From the NCBI GenBank assembly GCA_965220415.1, contig OZ244829.1, forward strand, positions 4,030,001-4,094,000: a DNA stretch of 64,000 nt. Direction: 5' to 3'. The notes below the pieces were generated by a model that was not told the origin of the DNA, did no database searches, and worked only from the letters and a program-made list of their open reading frames with translations. The position numbers and the translations under genes were made by a program. Positions 52,865-61,605 of this stretch are shown here, one piece after another; positions within the stretch are counted from its first letter, which is position 1; each line of letters opens with the position of its first letter. The stretch is from JAJDTR01 sp965220415. GTDB taxonomy: Bacteria; Poribacteria; WGA-4E; JAJDTR01.

Positions 52865-53335
52865 GTGGACGAGCTAATTCAACTTATTCCTTTTATCATC
52901 ATTGCGCTTACGTTGCTGGGGCGAGTATTTCGCCGAAAAAAGCCGCGCGAATCGGAACCTGAGGTGGTGTTAGAGGATGAACAGGAAGTCAAACTGCCCC
53001 CTTGGGGCTCTATCGAAACGGCGGATGACAGTGTCACTGAGCCGTTACCGGACTTTTTGCAACTAGAGGAGCCGCCGTCACCGAAACCCGCTCCACCGTT
53101 AAAAGTAGCGGAAGAGGCTGAACCTCCGCCGGATCCTCCAGCGACGAAACCAGTTGAGCGGCCCGCCTTAAGTCAGACAGTGGAACGAAAAGAAGCCACG
53201 CCGTCCCAAACAGCGCCTCATACAATTGCGGGGATCTCGCTAACGTCTCAGACGTTCCGTCAAGGAATCATACTGCGCGAGATTCTTGGACCTCCCAAAT
53301 CCCTCCAACGCCGCCGCACTGAATCAGAAAACTAG
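52865..53335 (+). CDS. Membrane-anchored proline-rich protein ending in an ILGPP motif
   Basis: 156 residues, GTG start (AAGG 9 nt upstream). One N-terminal TM helix (LIQLIPFIIIALTLLG) then basic FRRKKPRESE, an acidic/proline-rich linker (40-125) and a short conserved tail FRQGIILREILGPPKSLQRR. The tail resembles ends of small proteins found with flotillins in other phyla, though I cannot name a family. It is last in the operon and 7 bp from the convergent NtrC-like gene. It may tether a partner to the microdomain. Confidence 0.6.
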   Translation: MDELIQLIPFIIIALTLLGRVFRRKKPRESEPEVVLEDEQEVKLPPWGSIETADDSVTEPLPDFLQLEEPPSPKPAPPLKVAEEAEPPPDPPATKPVERPALSQTVERKEATPSQTAPHTIAGISLTSQTFRQGIILREILGPPKSLQRRRTESEN

Positions 53336-53342
53336 AGGCTGT

Positions 53343-54704
53343 CTACGGTTCACGCTCAATCTCATACTGGCGCATTTTGCGATGCAGATGCGTTCGCTCA
53401 ATGCCGAGTTGTTTTGCCGTTTCCGTGATGTTCCAACTGTTTCCCTTGAGGCAATTGAGGATAAACCGGCTCTCAAACTCTTGCCGCGCATCCTTGAGCG
53501 ATGCCTCCGAACTGTCCCCGTCAGTGCTATCTCGTCGCACTTCCTCCGATAAATCGCTTTCGTCAATCGTCCGATTCGGACACAGGATAACGGCTCTCTC
53601 CATGAGGTTGCGCAACTCGCGCACATTGCCCAGCCAGTCGCGTCTCCGGAGATTGTTCATGGCGGCATCGCTTAGGGACATCGTCTGTTTCCCGTTTTCG
53701 CGGCAGAATCGCGACAGGAAATAATCCACGAGCAGCGGCAGATCTTCAACTCGCTCCCGCAGCGGCGGCATATGGACGGGTACCACGTTCAATCGATAGT
53801 AAAGATCCTCTCGGAAATTACCCGATTCAATTTCGACGGGGAGATGCTTGTTCGTCGCCGAGATAACGCGGACATCCGTCTTGAGCGTCTGGTTGCCGCC
53901 GACCCGCTCATATTCCCGTTCCTCAAGAACACGCAGTACCTTTGCCTGCGTTGACAAGCTCATGTCTCCGATCTCGTCCAAGAAGATTGTCCCGCCATCC
54001 GCTTGTTCGAACTTCCCGACTCGTTTCTTTGATGCTCCCGTAAACGAGCCTGCCTCATGCCCAAATAGCTCCGATTCAATCAGTTCTTGGGGAATCGCCG
54101 CACAATTGACTTTGACGAGCGGCGCTTCAACCCGATTACTGAAGGCGTGGATGGCGTGGGCGATGAGTTCCTTGCCCGTGCCGCTCTCGCCGGTGATGAG
54201 CACCCGTCCGTTTGTCGGTGCCACCTGCCGAATCTTCAGCAAAATCTCCTGGATCTGCGAGCTGTCTCCAACAATGCCGTGTGCGTGCGCCTCCAACTCG
54301 TCGTCTCCGTCGGAATGGCTAATGGCAATTTTAGCGCTCAACGTTTCAACCTTCGCCAAAATGTTGTCAAGCGAGAGCGGTTTCCCCAAGAAGTCGGACG
54401 CGCCCAACTGTCCGGCTTCGAGGGCAAGGTCGAACGTTCCGTGCCCGGAGATCATGATGATTTTTGTATCGGGCGCCATTTGCCGTATCCGCTTGAGCGT
54501 TTCGATTCCGTCCATCCCGCCGGGCATGAGGATGTCCAAGAAAACCAGATCGATATGCTCGCCTGCAAGAATACGTACCCCCTCCTCACCGCTGAGAGCG
54601 GTTTGGACGGTGTATCCCTCGTCCTCCAAAACGCCTTGAAGCGATTCGCAAATGCTTATCTCGTCGTCAATGACTAGAATGCTCGGTTTGAATTTAGAAC
54701 TCAT
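53343..54704 (-). CDS. Sigma-54-dependent response regulator (NtrC/AtoC family), intact copy RR3
   Basis: 453 residues. The receiver domain has Asp13, Asp14, phospho-acceptor Asp57 and Lys108. The AAA domain has Walker A GESGTGKE (172-179), the sigma-54 loop as GSFTGA (219-224, usually GAFTGA) and Walker B FLDEIGD (241-247). A Fis-type HTH ends the protein (SWNITETAKQLGIERTHLHR). It activates sigma-54 promoters on phosphorylation, very likely by the NtrY-like kinase at 58232-59842. Decayed copies of its start lie at 55564 and 56795. Confidence 0.9.
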   Translation of the reverse strand: MSSKFKPSILVIDDEISICESLQGVLEDEGYTVQTALSGEEGVRILAGEHIDLVFLDILMPGGMDGIETLKRIRQMAPDTKIIMISGHGTFDLALEAGQLGASDFLGKPLSLDNILAKVETLSAKIAISHSDGDDELEAHAHGIVGDSSQIQEILLKIRQVAPTNGRVLITGESGTGKELIAHAIHAFSNRVEAPLVKVNCAAIPQELIESELFGHEAGSFTGASKKRVGKFEQADGGTIFLDEIGDMSLSTQAKVLRVLEEREYERVGGNQTLKTDVRVISATNKHLPVEIESGNFREDLYYRLNVVPVHMPPLRERVEDLPLLVDYFLSRFCRENGKQTMSLSDAAMNNLRRRDWLGNVRELRNLMERAVILCPNRTIDESDLSEEVRRDSTDGDSSEASLKDARQEFESRFILNCLKGNSWNITETAKQLGIERTHLHRKMRQYEIEREP

Positions 54705-54771
54705 ATTGTCTTTGTGATTTTATTCGGGTTTGGGTATCTCATCAAGTTGCCACAGTGTTCGACAGGGCCAC

Positions 54772-54868
54772 AGAAACCGAGTTTTTTCTAACGTGGAAAC
54801 ACGAGATTCACGAAAATCAATCTGATTTTCATATGATTTTGTAAACGTGAACCAAAAACTCGGTTTCT
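54772..54868. repeat. Family D repeat D6 (97 bp)
   Basis: AGAAACCGAGTTTTTTCTAA and AAAAACTCGGTTTCT, inverted ends, with GTGGAAACACGA inside as in D1. It lies between HicB and the response regulator, upstream of the latter. Confidence 0.6.
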
Positions 54869-54894
54869 CTGTTATAGGTAGCAACTTGCGTCAT

Positions 54895-55086
54895 TTACGA
54901 ATTTTCAACGCTTAACGGAAGTCCTTCCTCCACACGAACGGTCAAACATCCGGTGATAGCATCTCTAATGTTGTCCAACGCTTCCTTCTCTGTTCGTCCC
55001 TGAGAGACACAACCCGGAATTGCCGGGCATTCTGCGACATACCAGCCATCTTCATCATTTACAAGGGTTACAATCCATTTTTGCAT
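54895..55086 (-). CDS. HicB-like antitoxin/UPF0150 protein
   Basis: 63 residues from ATG 55086, with GGAGG 7 nt upstream. VTLVNDEDGWYVAECPAIPG and GCVSQGRTEKEALDNIRDAI is the classic HicB fold (partial RNase H). HicB normally neutralises the mRNA interferase HicA, encoded beside it; no HicA gene is seen on either side, so this is an orphan or a stand-alone metabolic variant. It is 54 bp from the truncated nuclease copy. Confidence 0.8.
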   Translation of the reverse strand: MQKWIVTLVNDEDGWYVAECPAIPGCVSQGRTEKEALDNIRDAITGCLTVRVEEGLPLSVENS

Positions 55087-55139
55087 TCTGTTTCCTCCAT
55101 CAGTCAGAGGTTCATGTATGCATGGTTGAAAGTCTAAGG

Positions 55140-55571
55140 TCAGTTCCCTCGCCAATCGGCATTTTGGAGGGCTCTTCCAGAGCGGACATTTTCTTTGCTA
55201 AGGAGATCAGCCAGCGTTTGGGCGGCCTCTGTATTTTCGTGTTGACTAAGTTTCACAGTTACGACTTTTCTCCGATCCCCACTTACCGTTCGGATAGGCA
55301 GGTAAATCCACCACGTTTTGACGTTGGTGAGTACTGCGATTTCAACGCCATGGTGCAAAGCGTCACGCAGAAGTTGCTTTTGATGTCTTTGCAACGCTTT
55401 ACCGCCTCTTTTCACTTCAATGAATACCTTGGCTGTATTGTTGATTAATAAAGCGTAGTCCACCCTCCTGTGTTGTACAGAATATCCTGGTCGCACTTCA
55501 TCAGGGTTACTCGTATTCCAACCCAATTGCCGCAAAATTGGTTCAATAACGAGTGAGTCGAGACTAACCGT
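55140..55571 (-). pseudogene. Truncated HsdR-N-like nuclease (nucC remnant)
   Basis: About 140 residues match the middle of the intact nuclease at 57121: LVIEPILRQLGWNTSNPDEV, VDYALLINNTAKVFIEVKRG (Asp, Glu-x-Lys retained), and LADLLSKENVRSGRAL. The first 30 residues and the last 190 are gone. The upstream end is fused, in a different frame, to a response-regulator fragment, which marks a deletion junction. Confidence 0.75.
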
Positions 55572-55689
55572 GCCAGCCGATAGTGGAATATTCCGTGTCA
55601 AGCTTATCCTCCAAGATATCTTGTAAAGATTTAGAAAATGCCGGTTCCCCGTCAACGATTAAGATGTTGGGTTTGCGCTGTGGTTTCAT
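55564..55689 (-). pseudogene. Response-regulator receiver fragment (RR2 remnant)
   Basis: 41 codons, MKPQRKPNILIVDGEPAFSK then SLQDILEDKLDTEYSTIGWH, clearly the start of the RR3 receiver domain with the second Asp changed. Its ATG overlaps the stop of the nuclease copy B by four bases (ATGA). It ends early in TAG, overlapping the nucC remnant. Confidence 0.75.
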
Positions 55690-56758
55690 GGCGTCCGCGT
55701 CTCGAATGTCAGGTCGTCCTCGTTATTTCCAAAGTGTTTGATAATAGCCCGTGCGGCTTTCAGGGTATCAATCGCAGAAAAGTTGGTTTCAACAAAGATA
55801 CCTGTGTCACTTATCGGACTACGACTAGGAGTAGTCAGATCGCTAGGATTTTTTGAAAAGTAAGGCCGTTTTCTCTTTTTCAAACTTAATACTTCTTCAA
55901 ATCGATCTCGGCGATCTTCATACACTCTCTCACATAATCTGACTAGCATCTCCTTCCACGACATTACTTCATATCTGGTTCCGTTGAACGTGAAGGCTAC
56001 AGGTTTCGTTCCCGTCACAGTACGTGAAGGTTTTGGCTCGGTAGCCGGAGAAGGCACAGAAACCGAATCAGTCTCAGGAGGCGACATCGGAAATTCTACC
56101 TCCGGGAGACGTAACTGGGACAGGAATTGATTTACTTCGTGTACACTAGGTTCGTGTCCGCACAGATCCTTAGTGCGTTCTATAAGAAGCCTCGCGATTG
56201 TGTCATTGGCGAGTTGATTCCACGCCTTCGGTAACGCCTTTGCAATTTGGTGTCTCTTGTAAAGATCTTCTGCGGTTTGAACAGCTTTTCCCGAACTAAC
56301 ATTTGCTTTGCTGAGAAGGGTTACGAATTTCTGGGCAATTTCGGCTCCGCTCTGTTTACCAAATTCCACTGCGTAGAATTTCCGCTGTTCCCAATTGACT
56401 TCCTGCAGCGGTAGGTAAAACCACCACGTTGCACCGTTAGTAAGCACTGCAATTCTGACCCCGCGTTTAAATAGGAGTAACGCAGAAGTTGCTCTTGGTG
56501 TGTTTGCTTTTCCAGTGATTCGCCTCCGTTTTTTGCTTCAATGAAAACCTTCACTGCGCTACCAATTAGTAAAGCATAATCCACCTTTCCGTCTTCCACA
56601 CGATACTGAGGTTCGACTTCACGGTCATTATCTGGGTTCCAACCTAGTCCACGCAATATTGGTAGAATAATGACTTGTTGGACCTTCGCTTCATCAAGCG
56701 AGGTTAAACGCTCATCCGACTGCCATTTTTCTATCACACTCTGAACTTCATCAATCAT
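55686..56758 (-). pseudogene. Frameshifted HsdR-N-like nuclease (nucB)
   Basis: The N-terminal frame (56758 down to about 56470) carries LPILRGLGWNPDNDREVEPQ and VDYALLIGSAVKVFIEAKNG, the nuclease site. At 56458-56472 the frame changes, and the C-terminal frame continues IAVLTNGATWWFYLPLQEVN to the end near 55686, matching the intact copy (57121) throughout. One base is missing or extra in the run near TATTTAAACGCG. All domains are otherwise present. Confidence 0.75.
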
Positions 56759-56794
56759 TTTTCACCTCCATTATATAGGTTCAAGCCATGTTCA

Positions 56795-57112
56795 CTATTC
56801 CCAAGCACAACACAAAGGTCGTTCCGGGCTCATCTGTCGCTTATCTCCAACAATCCCATGTGCCTGCGCTTCCGTGTCGGGTGACATCTGTTTCATTCGC
56901 CTGAGTGTTTCGATTCCGTCCATCCCGCCGGGCATGAAAATGTCCAAGAAGACGAGATCAACGTGTTCACCCGCAAGGAGGCGAACCCCCTCGTCACCGC
57001 TGAGAACGGTTTGGACGGTGTAACCCTCGTCCTCAAAAACGCCTTGCAGGGATTCGCAAATGCTGATTTCGTCGTCAATAACTAGAATGTTGGGTTTGTG
57101 TTGTGGTTTCAT
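56795..57112 (-). pseudogene. Response-regulator receiver fragment with internal deletion (RR1 remnant)
   Basis: 105 codons. Residues 1-80 match RR3 (KPNILVIDDEISICESLQGV with Asp pair and Asp57), then after MSPDT it skips to EAQAHGIVGDKRQ, which in RR3 lies 60 residues later, and ends. ATG 57112 is 6 bp after the stop of the nuclease A gene. Confidence 0.75.
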
Positions 57113-57120
57113 TACGTGCG

Positions 57121-58209
57121 CTATTCGAACGACAGGTCGCTTTTGTCATATCCAAAGTGAGGGATTAGCTTTTTTATAATTCGTCCAATCCGGGTTTTGG
57201 ACGAGGTATCAACATAAATATCTGTCCCGCCTATGGGCCTGGGTCTGTGTAAATCGCTAGGACTTCGTGAGAAGTAACGTCTCTGTGGTCCTCGAATATT
57301 CAACACTTCCTCAAATTGATCGCTGTGAGTAGTACTTATTATTTCGCATAGTTTCACTAACATGCCTTTCCAAGACGACGAAACCTCATATCTTATTCCG
57401 CGAAATGTAAATGCCTTGCATGTCGTGAGTTCTGAGAGGTCTAAAGGATTTGGTCCAGGCGCAGGTTCGGGCACTTTAGTAGGTACAGGGGCCAGAATAG
57501 GTTCAGGAGTGGTTGGATGTAGCGTTATCTGTATCTGTTCGAAGTGCCCGGTCAGAAATTGCTCTACTTCGTTCCTATCCGGCTTACGTACGCATAATCC
57601 CTTCATCCGTTCAATGAGGAGATTGACGATCGAACTGTCAGTCTCGGCTATTAGCTGATTCCATATCTTCGGCAAGGTTTCTACAATCTGATGCCTCTCG
57701 GCGCTTCGGATGGCTTTCCCAGATCTGACATTTTCTTTGCTGAGGAGGTCAACCAGTGTTTGGGCAATCTCTCCACTATCTTGTTGATTGAATTCTACAG
57801 TCGCGACTCTTCTCCGCTCCCAACTTGCATCCCGGATGGGTAGATAATACCACCACACTGCGCCATTGGTAAGTAGTGCGATCTCAACTCTTTCAGCGAG
57901 AGCGAAACCCACGTAATCCTGAAGTTGCTCCTGATGTCTTTGCAGCGATTGATTTCCTCGTTTCGCCTCAACGATGATCTTTGGCGTGTCGTCGCAAAAT
58001 AACAAATAGTCTACCGGGCGAGCATTCGGTCTGGTGCGTACAGAATATTCACGCCTCACCTCATCGGGATCCGCCACGTCCCAACCCAGTTTGCGCAAAA
58101 TCGGTTCAATGGCGGTTGCTTTTGTTTGAGTTTCATCAAATGAGGCTAAGCGTCCACTTGATATATATCCTTGTATTCTCTCAACTTCCCTCCGAACCTC
58201 ATCAACCAT
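57121..58209 (-). CDS. HsdR N-terminal-like PD-(D/E)XK nuclease protein (nucA, intact)
   Basis: 362 residues. An N-terminal helix (MVDEVRREVERIQGYISSGR), then the nuclease fold: AIEPILRKLGWDVADPDEVR, VDYLLFCDDTPKIIVEAKRG (Asp, Glu-x-Lys), ALLTNGAVWWYYLPI, the pattern of type I restriction HsdR-N domains, here without helicase. A Pro/Thr-rich linker (about 240-260) leads to a C-terminal domain (AFTFRGIRYEVSSSWKGMLV, YFSRSPSDLHRPRPIGGTDI). Possible DNA-targeting, defence or regulatory role. It stands between the kinase and the regulator fragments, 22 bp after the kinase. Confidence 0.8.
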   Translation of the reverse strand: MVDEVRREVERIQGYISSGRLASFDETQTKATAIEPILRKLGWDVADPDEVRREYSVRTRPNARPVDYLLFCDDTPKIIVEAKRGNQSLQRHQEQLQDYVGFALAERVEIALLTNGAVWWYYLPIRDASWERRRVATVEFNQQDSGEIAQTLVDLLSKENVRSGKAIRSAERHQIVETLPKIWNQLIAETDSSIVNLLIERMKGLCVRKPDRNEVEQFLTGHFEQIQITLHPTTPEPILAPVPTKVPEPAPGPNPLDLSELTTCKAFTFRGIRYEVSSSWKGMLVKLCEIISTTHSDQFEEVLNIRGPQRRYFSRSPSDLHRPRPIGGTDIYVDTSSKTRIGRIIKKLIPHFGYDKSDLSFE

Positions 58210-58231
58210 CTAATTCCTCCGTATTGTAATT

Positions 58232-59842
58232 TTAACCTTTCGCAGTCACTCTCAACCACAACACAAACGTCGTCCCGGGCTGTCCCTGTTCGGGTTCTTC
58301 AAGGTGAATGTCGCCCCCGAGATCCGTCATAATCTTTTTGACGATTGCCAATCCAAGCCCCATACCATCCTTTTTCGTCGAAACGTGAGGGGTGAATAAC
58401 TTCTCTCTCACCTCGGCAGAAATCCCTCTTCCCGTGTCAGTGAAGTGAATGTACACCTTCGATTTATCGGGGGACGGGAATCCCTGAACTGTCAACGTTC
58501 CTTCCGGGATGTCCTCCATCGCCTCAAGCCCGTTTTTAATCAGGTTCAGGAACGCTCGCTTCAGATGCTCGACATCTCCTACAACGGACGGCAAATCAGA
58601 AGGGACATCTACTTGGACATCAATATGATCCGGAAACTCACCGAATATGTCTATCGTGGCTTCGACAACTTCATCCAGCTTGAGAGTCGATAACTCCGGC
58701 GCCGGCAGTCGAGCGAGTTGCGAGAATTCGTCAAGCAGATGACGCAACCCTTCAACCGCTGTAATGATGGTTTGCGTGCACTGTTCGAGCAAATCCGCAT
58801 ATTCGCCCGGGTTGTTGTGATAGCGGCGATGAAGGCGTTGAGCGGAGAGTTGAATCGGCGTCAACGGATTCTTGATTTCGTGCGCCAGTTTTTGTGCTAT
58901 CTCCTGCCATGCCGCGATTTTTTCGGCGCGTTTCAACTCCTCGGTGCGCCGCCGCAGGTCGCTTACCATCTGATTAAAGGCACGCGCCAAAACCGCGAAC
59001 TCATCCTTGCTTCGAACTTTGACCTCATAATCCAAGTTTCCGTCGACAATCTCCTCCGTACCTCTGACAATCGACTGGATCGGCGTGTTAATCCCTTTGG
59101 CGAGGATGCGGCTCAACCAAAACGAGAGCGCAATTACCACGGCGGCTGTGATTAACAGCGCGATAAAAGTTGAACGTATTTCCGTTCGCCGGTATTCCAG
59201 TTGACCTTCGTCCACACCCGTTGCCAAAGCGCCAATATTTGTCGTCAAGGCGTCAACCCGTCCCTGAATTGTCGCCAACTGGTCGCGTGCTTGAGCCGTA
59301 GTTAACGGGATCAGCTTTCCCACGACGACGGCTCCGAGGCGAGAGGTTCCATCCTCCGAAAAGATTGGCATCCCGGAAATCAGAACCCCTTGGTCCTTCA
59401 ATTCATCGGACGTAGTCGGATCTTCGGGCAACTCATCTAAAGGGTAAAGAAAATCGGTGAGGTTCGTCGGCGGTAAGTCGGGATGCGTACGAAAAATCGC
59501 CTGTCCCGATTGGTCGTACAGGGTGAGGATATATTCCTGATACGCATCGGCGAGTTCGGTCATTCGCTGATCGATGAGACTGGAATCGGCTGGCGTTTCC
59601 AGAACAGCAACGAGATCTTCATCAAGCGCCAATTCTTCAGCCGCGAACGTCAACGGTTGAATTTCATACAGTTCAAGCTGATAGGCAAGCTTCTTCGCAT
59701 TTTCCAACGTCGCCGCGATCTTATAGTCCGCCCAGTGTTCAATGCTCTGGCTAATCAGATGGTAGGCGACAAGGACGAGGATAATGGTCGGAAACAGCGC
59801 CATCCCCGTAAAGGTCAATAGTAACTTGCGTTGGAACTTCAT
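58232..59842 (-). CDS. Sensor histidine kinase, NtrY-like
   Basis: 536 residues. TM1 8-30, a periplasmic sensor (31-224) containing LYDQSGQAIFRTHPDLPPTN, TM2 225-247, HAMP (248-300), HisKA with His321 in KLAHEIKNPLTPIQ and an HATPase with DTGRGISAE and GMGLGLAIVKKI. It phosphorylates the NtrC-type regulator at 53343. In related genomes kinase and regulator are adjacent; here 3.5 kb of nuclease and receiver copies lie between. The signal sensed is unknown. Confidence 0.9.
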   Translation of the reverse strand: MKFQRKLLLTFTGMALFPTIILVLVAYHLISQSIEHWADYKIAATLENAKKLAYQLELYEIQPLTFAAEELALDEDLVAVLETPADSSLIDQRMTELADAYQEYILTLYDQSGQAIFRTHPDLPPTNLTDFLYPLDELPEDPTTSDELKDQGVLISGMPIFSEDGTSRLGAVVVGKLIPLTTAQARDQLATIQGRVDALTTNIGALATGVDEGQLEYRRTEIRSTFIALLITAAVVIALSFWLSRILAKGINTPIQSIVRGTEEIVDGNLDYEVKVRSKDEFAVLARAFNQMVSDLRRRTEELKRAEKIAAWQEIAQKLAHEIKNPLTPIQLSAQRLHRRYHNNPGEYADLLEQCTQTIITAVEGLRHLLDEFSQLARLPAPELSTLKLDEVVEATIDIFGEFPDHIDVQVDVPSDLPSVVGDVEHLKRAFLNLIKNGLEAMEDIPEGTLTVQGFPSPDKSKVYIHFTDTGRGISAEVREKLFTPHVSTKKDGMGLGLAIVKKIMTDLGGDIHLEEPEQGQPGTTFVLWLRVTAKG

Positions 59843-59901
59843 TAGCTGCCAACCGGGACTTGTGCTCCATTAAGTGGAATGCCGTGACAACGTTCAAACT
59901 C

Positions 59902-60777
59902 CTATATCAGATTCGTGTGTTCCAAGGTGCGCCGCAACTGCTCCAAATTCGCGGGCGTCATCGGCGCGAGAGGGAGACGCAGCTTCCCGTTGAGTTTGCC
60001 CATTAACATCAGAGCGGTTTTCGCGGGGATGGGGTTCGTCTCGATAAAGAGGTCAACCGCCAACGGCATGGTCTCATAGTGCAGTTTTCGAGCGACATCC
60101 ACGTTACCCGCTTTGAAAGCGCTGCACATCTCTGCAATTGGCGCGGGCGCTACATTTGCCACGACAGAGATAACCCCTTTTCCACCGACGGAGAGGATTG
60201 GCAACGTATTTACATCGTCACCAGAAAGCACGACAAAATCGTCGGGACACATGGATATGACCTCGCTGGCGCGATTGAGCTGTCCCGTGGCTTCTTTAAG
60301 CCCAACGATGTTCGGGTGTTCGGCAAGCCGAGCAACCGTTTCCGACAGAATGTCCGTGCCGCATCGGCCGGGAACGTTGTAGATGATAATCGGGATATCG
60401 ACGCTGTCGGCAATCTTCATGTAGTGGGCGTACAGACCGTTCTGGGTCGGCTTATTGTAATACGGCGTGACAATGAGCGCTCCGTCCGCTCCGGCGGCTT
60501 TAGCATGTTCCGTTGCGTGCAATGTGTGCGTTGTAGAATTTGAACCCGTTCCCGCGACCACCGGCGCACGACCAGCTACAGTTTGGACGGTCAAGTCGAC
60601 GACGCGATTGTGTTCCGCATCCGAAAGCGCGGGGGATTCGCCGGTTGTGCCGCAAGGAACAATCCCGTCTGTGCCGCCTTCAATCTGGAACTCAAGGAGC
60701 TCTTTGAGCTTGCTTTCGTCGAGCGATTCATCGTCCTTGAACGGCGTAACGAGCGCGACGAAGGATCCTTCGAACAT
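59902..60777 (-). CDS. dapA: 4-hydroxy-tetrahydrodipicolinate synthase
   Basis: 291 residues. Condenses pyruvate and aspartate semialdehyde in lysine/diaminopimelate synthesis. GTTGES (43-48), Tyr133 with YNVPGR, and Schiff-base Lys161 in GLKEATG are all present, with the expected length. AAGGAGGTTCTGAC precedes the ATG. The promoter is probably at 61102-61130, leaving a leader of about 318 nt. Other members of this fold act on sugar acids, but the full DapA set of residues favours this call. Confidence 0.9.
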   Translation of the reverse strand: MFEGSFVALVTPFKDDESLDESKLKELLEFQIEGGTDGIVPCGTTGESPALSDAEHNRVVDLTVQTVAGRAPVVAGTGSNSTTHTLHATEHAKAAGADGALIVTPYYNKPTQNGLYAHYMKIADSVDIPIIIYNVPGRCGTDILSETVARLAEHPNIVGLKEATGQLNRASEVISMCPDDFVVLSGDDVNTLPILSVGGKGVISVVANVAPAPIAEMCSAFKAGNVDVARKLHYETMPLAVDLFIETNPIPAKTALMLMGKLNGKLRLPLAPMTPANLEQLRRTLEHTNLI

Positions 60778-60993
60778 GTCAGAACCTCCTTCAAATCAGT
60801 GGGAAAACTTTATAATGAGTCCTGTGAATCGTTCTTTGAGGATTCTGTAGGGTTATAGCCATCGCAACCAATAATTGTGCATCCTTGGGGGTAATAGCAC
60901 TCTTCTGTACCACGATCTGTTAGATTGTGGAATGCGCAAACTAAATGAAGTTTAATTTTTTAAATCGGTAATTCTAACTTTGCCCAGGCCCGG

Positions 60994-61018
60994 TTAGGTG
61001 CGGTTTCTAACCGCACCG
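60994..61018. repeat. Family E hairpin in the dapA leader
   Basis: TTAGGTGCGGTTTCTAACCG then CACCG. It falls inside a short reading frame MSALNRCG with a strong AGGAGG site (about 61048 down to 61010 on the minus strand). Confidence 0.45.
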
Positions 61019-61101
61019 ATTCAACGCTGACATGAATCACTGCCTCCTGAGTTTAGTGGCTTTTTTGCATAGTTGCCGTGCTAAATTTTGATCGGATTGG
61101 A

Positions 61102-61130
61102 ATTATAGAATAGCGGTATAAGGCTGTCAA
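61102..61130 (-). promoter_or_regulatory. Sigma-70 promoter of dapA
   Basis: On the minus strand TTGACA (61130-61125), 17 bp, TATAAT (61107-61102): both exact. It points at dapA, with a leader of about 318 nt. Confidence 0.75.
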
Positions 61131-61219
61131 GCAAATTCAATAACGCGGCCAAAAGGACATGGAAAGATGGAAGACTGGAAGGTTGGAAGAAGGGGAGAAC
61201 GAGGTAGTTGCCTCTGATT

Positions 61220-61245
61220 GTAGGGGACGGTCCCCGTGCCGTCCC
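61220..61245. repeat. Family E-like hairpin (GTAGGGGACGG arm)
   Basis: GTAGGGGACGG, TCCCCGTG, CCGTCCC. Confidence 0.35.
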
Positions 61246-61328
61246 GTAACTGTGCAGAACAATCAGGACTGTCCCGACTGAACAGCGTGCAAGTTTCAAA
61301 AACCAACGAGGAAGATGTCGTTACGGAC

Positions 61329-61355
61329 GGGCGAACACGGGGGTTCGCCCCTACA
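61329..61355. repeat. Family E-like hairpin (GGGCGAAC arm)
   Basis: GGGCGAACACGGGGGTTCGC then CCCTACA. Confidence 0.4.
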
Positions 61356-61491
61356 ATTGGATGCGCAGTGGATTGCGCTAATATGAGCCGGTCGCGAGCT
61401 AGGGCGGATAAACGAACGGGAACCGACGATTTGAAGATTACCGACTATCTGGAATCAGGCCGAGCTGCCCTAACACTTGAGAGAAAAACTG

Positions 61492-61520
61492 TTGACAAAG
61501 ATTCCATTAACCTGTATACT
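61492..61520 (+). promoter_or_regulatory. Sigma-70 promoter of the LysM lipoprotein gene
   Basis: TTGACA, 17 bp, TATACT, 86 bp before ATG 61606. Confidence 0.75.
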
Positions 61521-61605
61521 TAGAATGTGTTGTGGACTCAAGTTTCGCATAGTATCAAGAGATAGAATCCCTTTCAAAACCACACTGTTCAGGAGAAAAG
61601 ATCTC

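Noticed and set aside
54087..54677. Plus-strand frame opposite the NtrC-like regulator
   Set aside because: Shadow of a gene with complete REC, AAA and HTH motifs.
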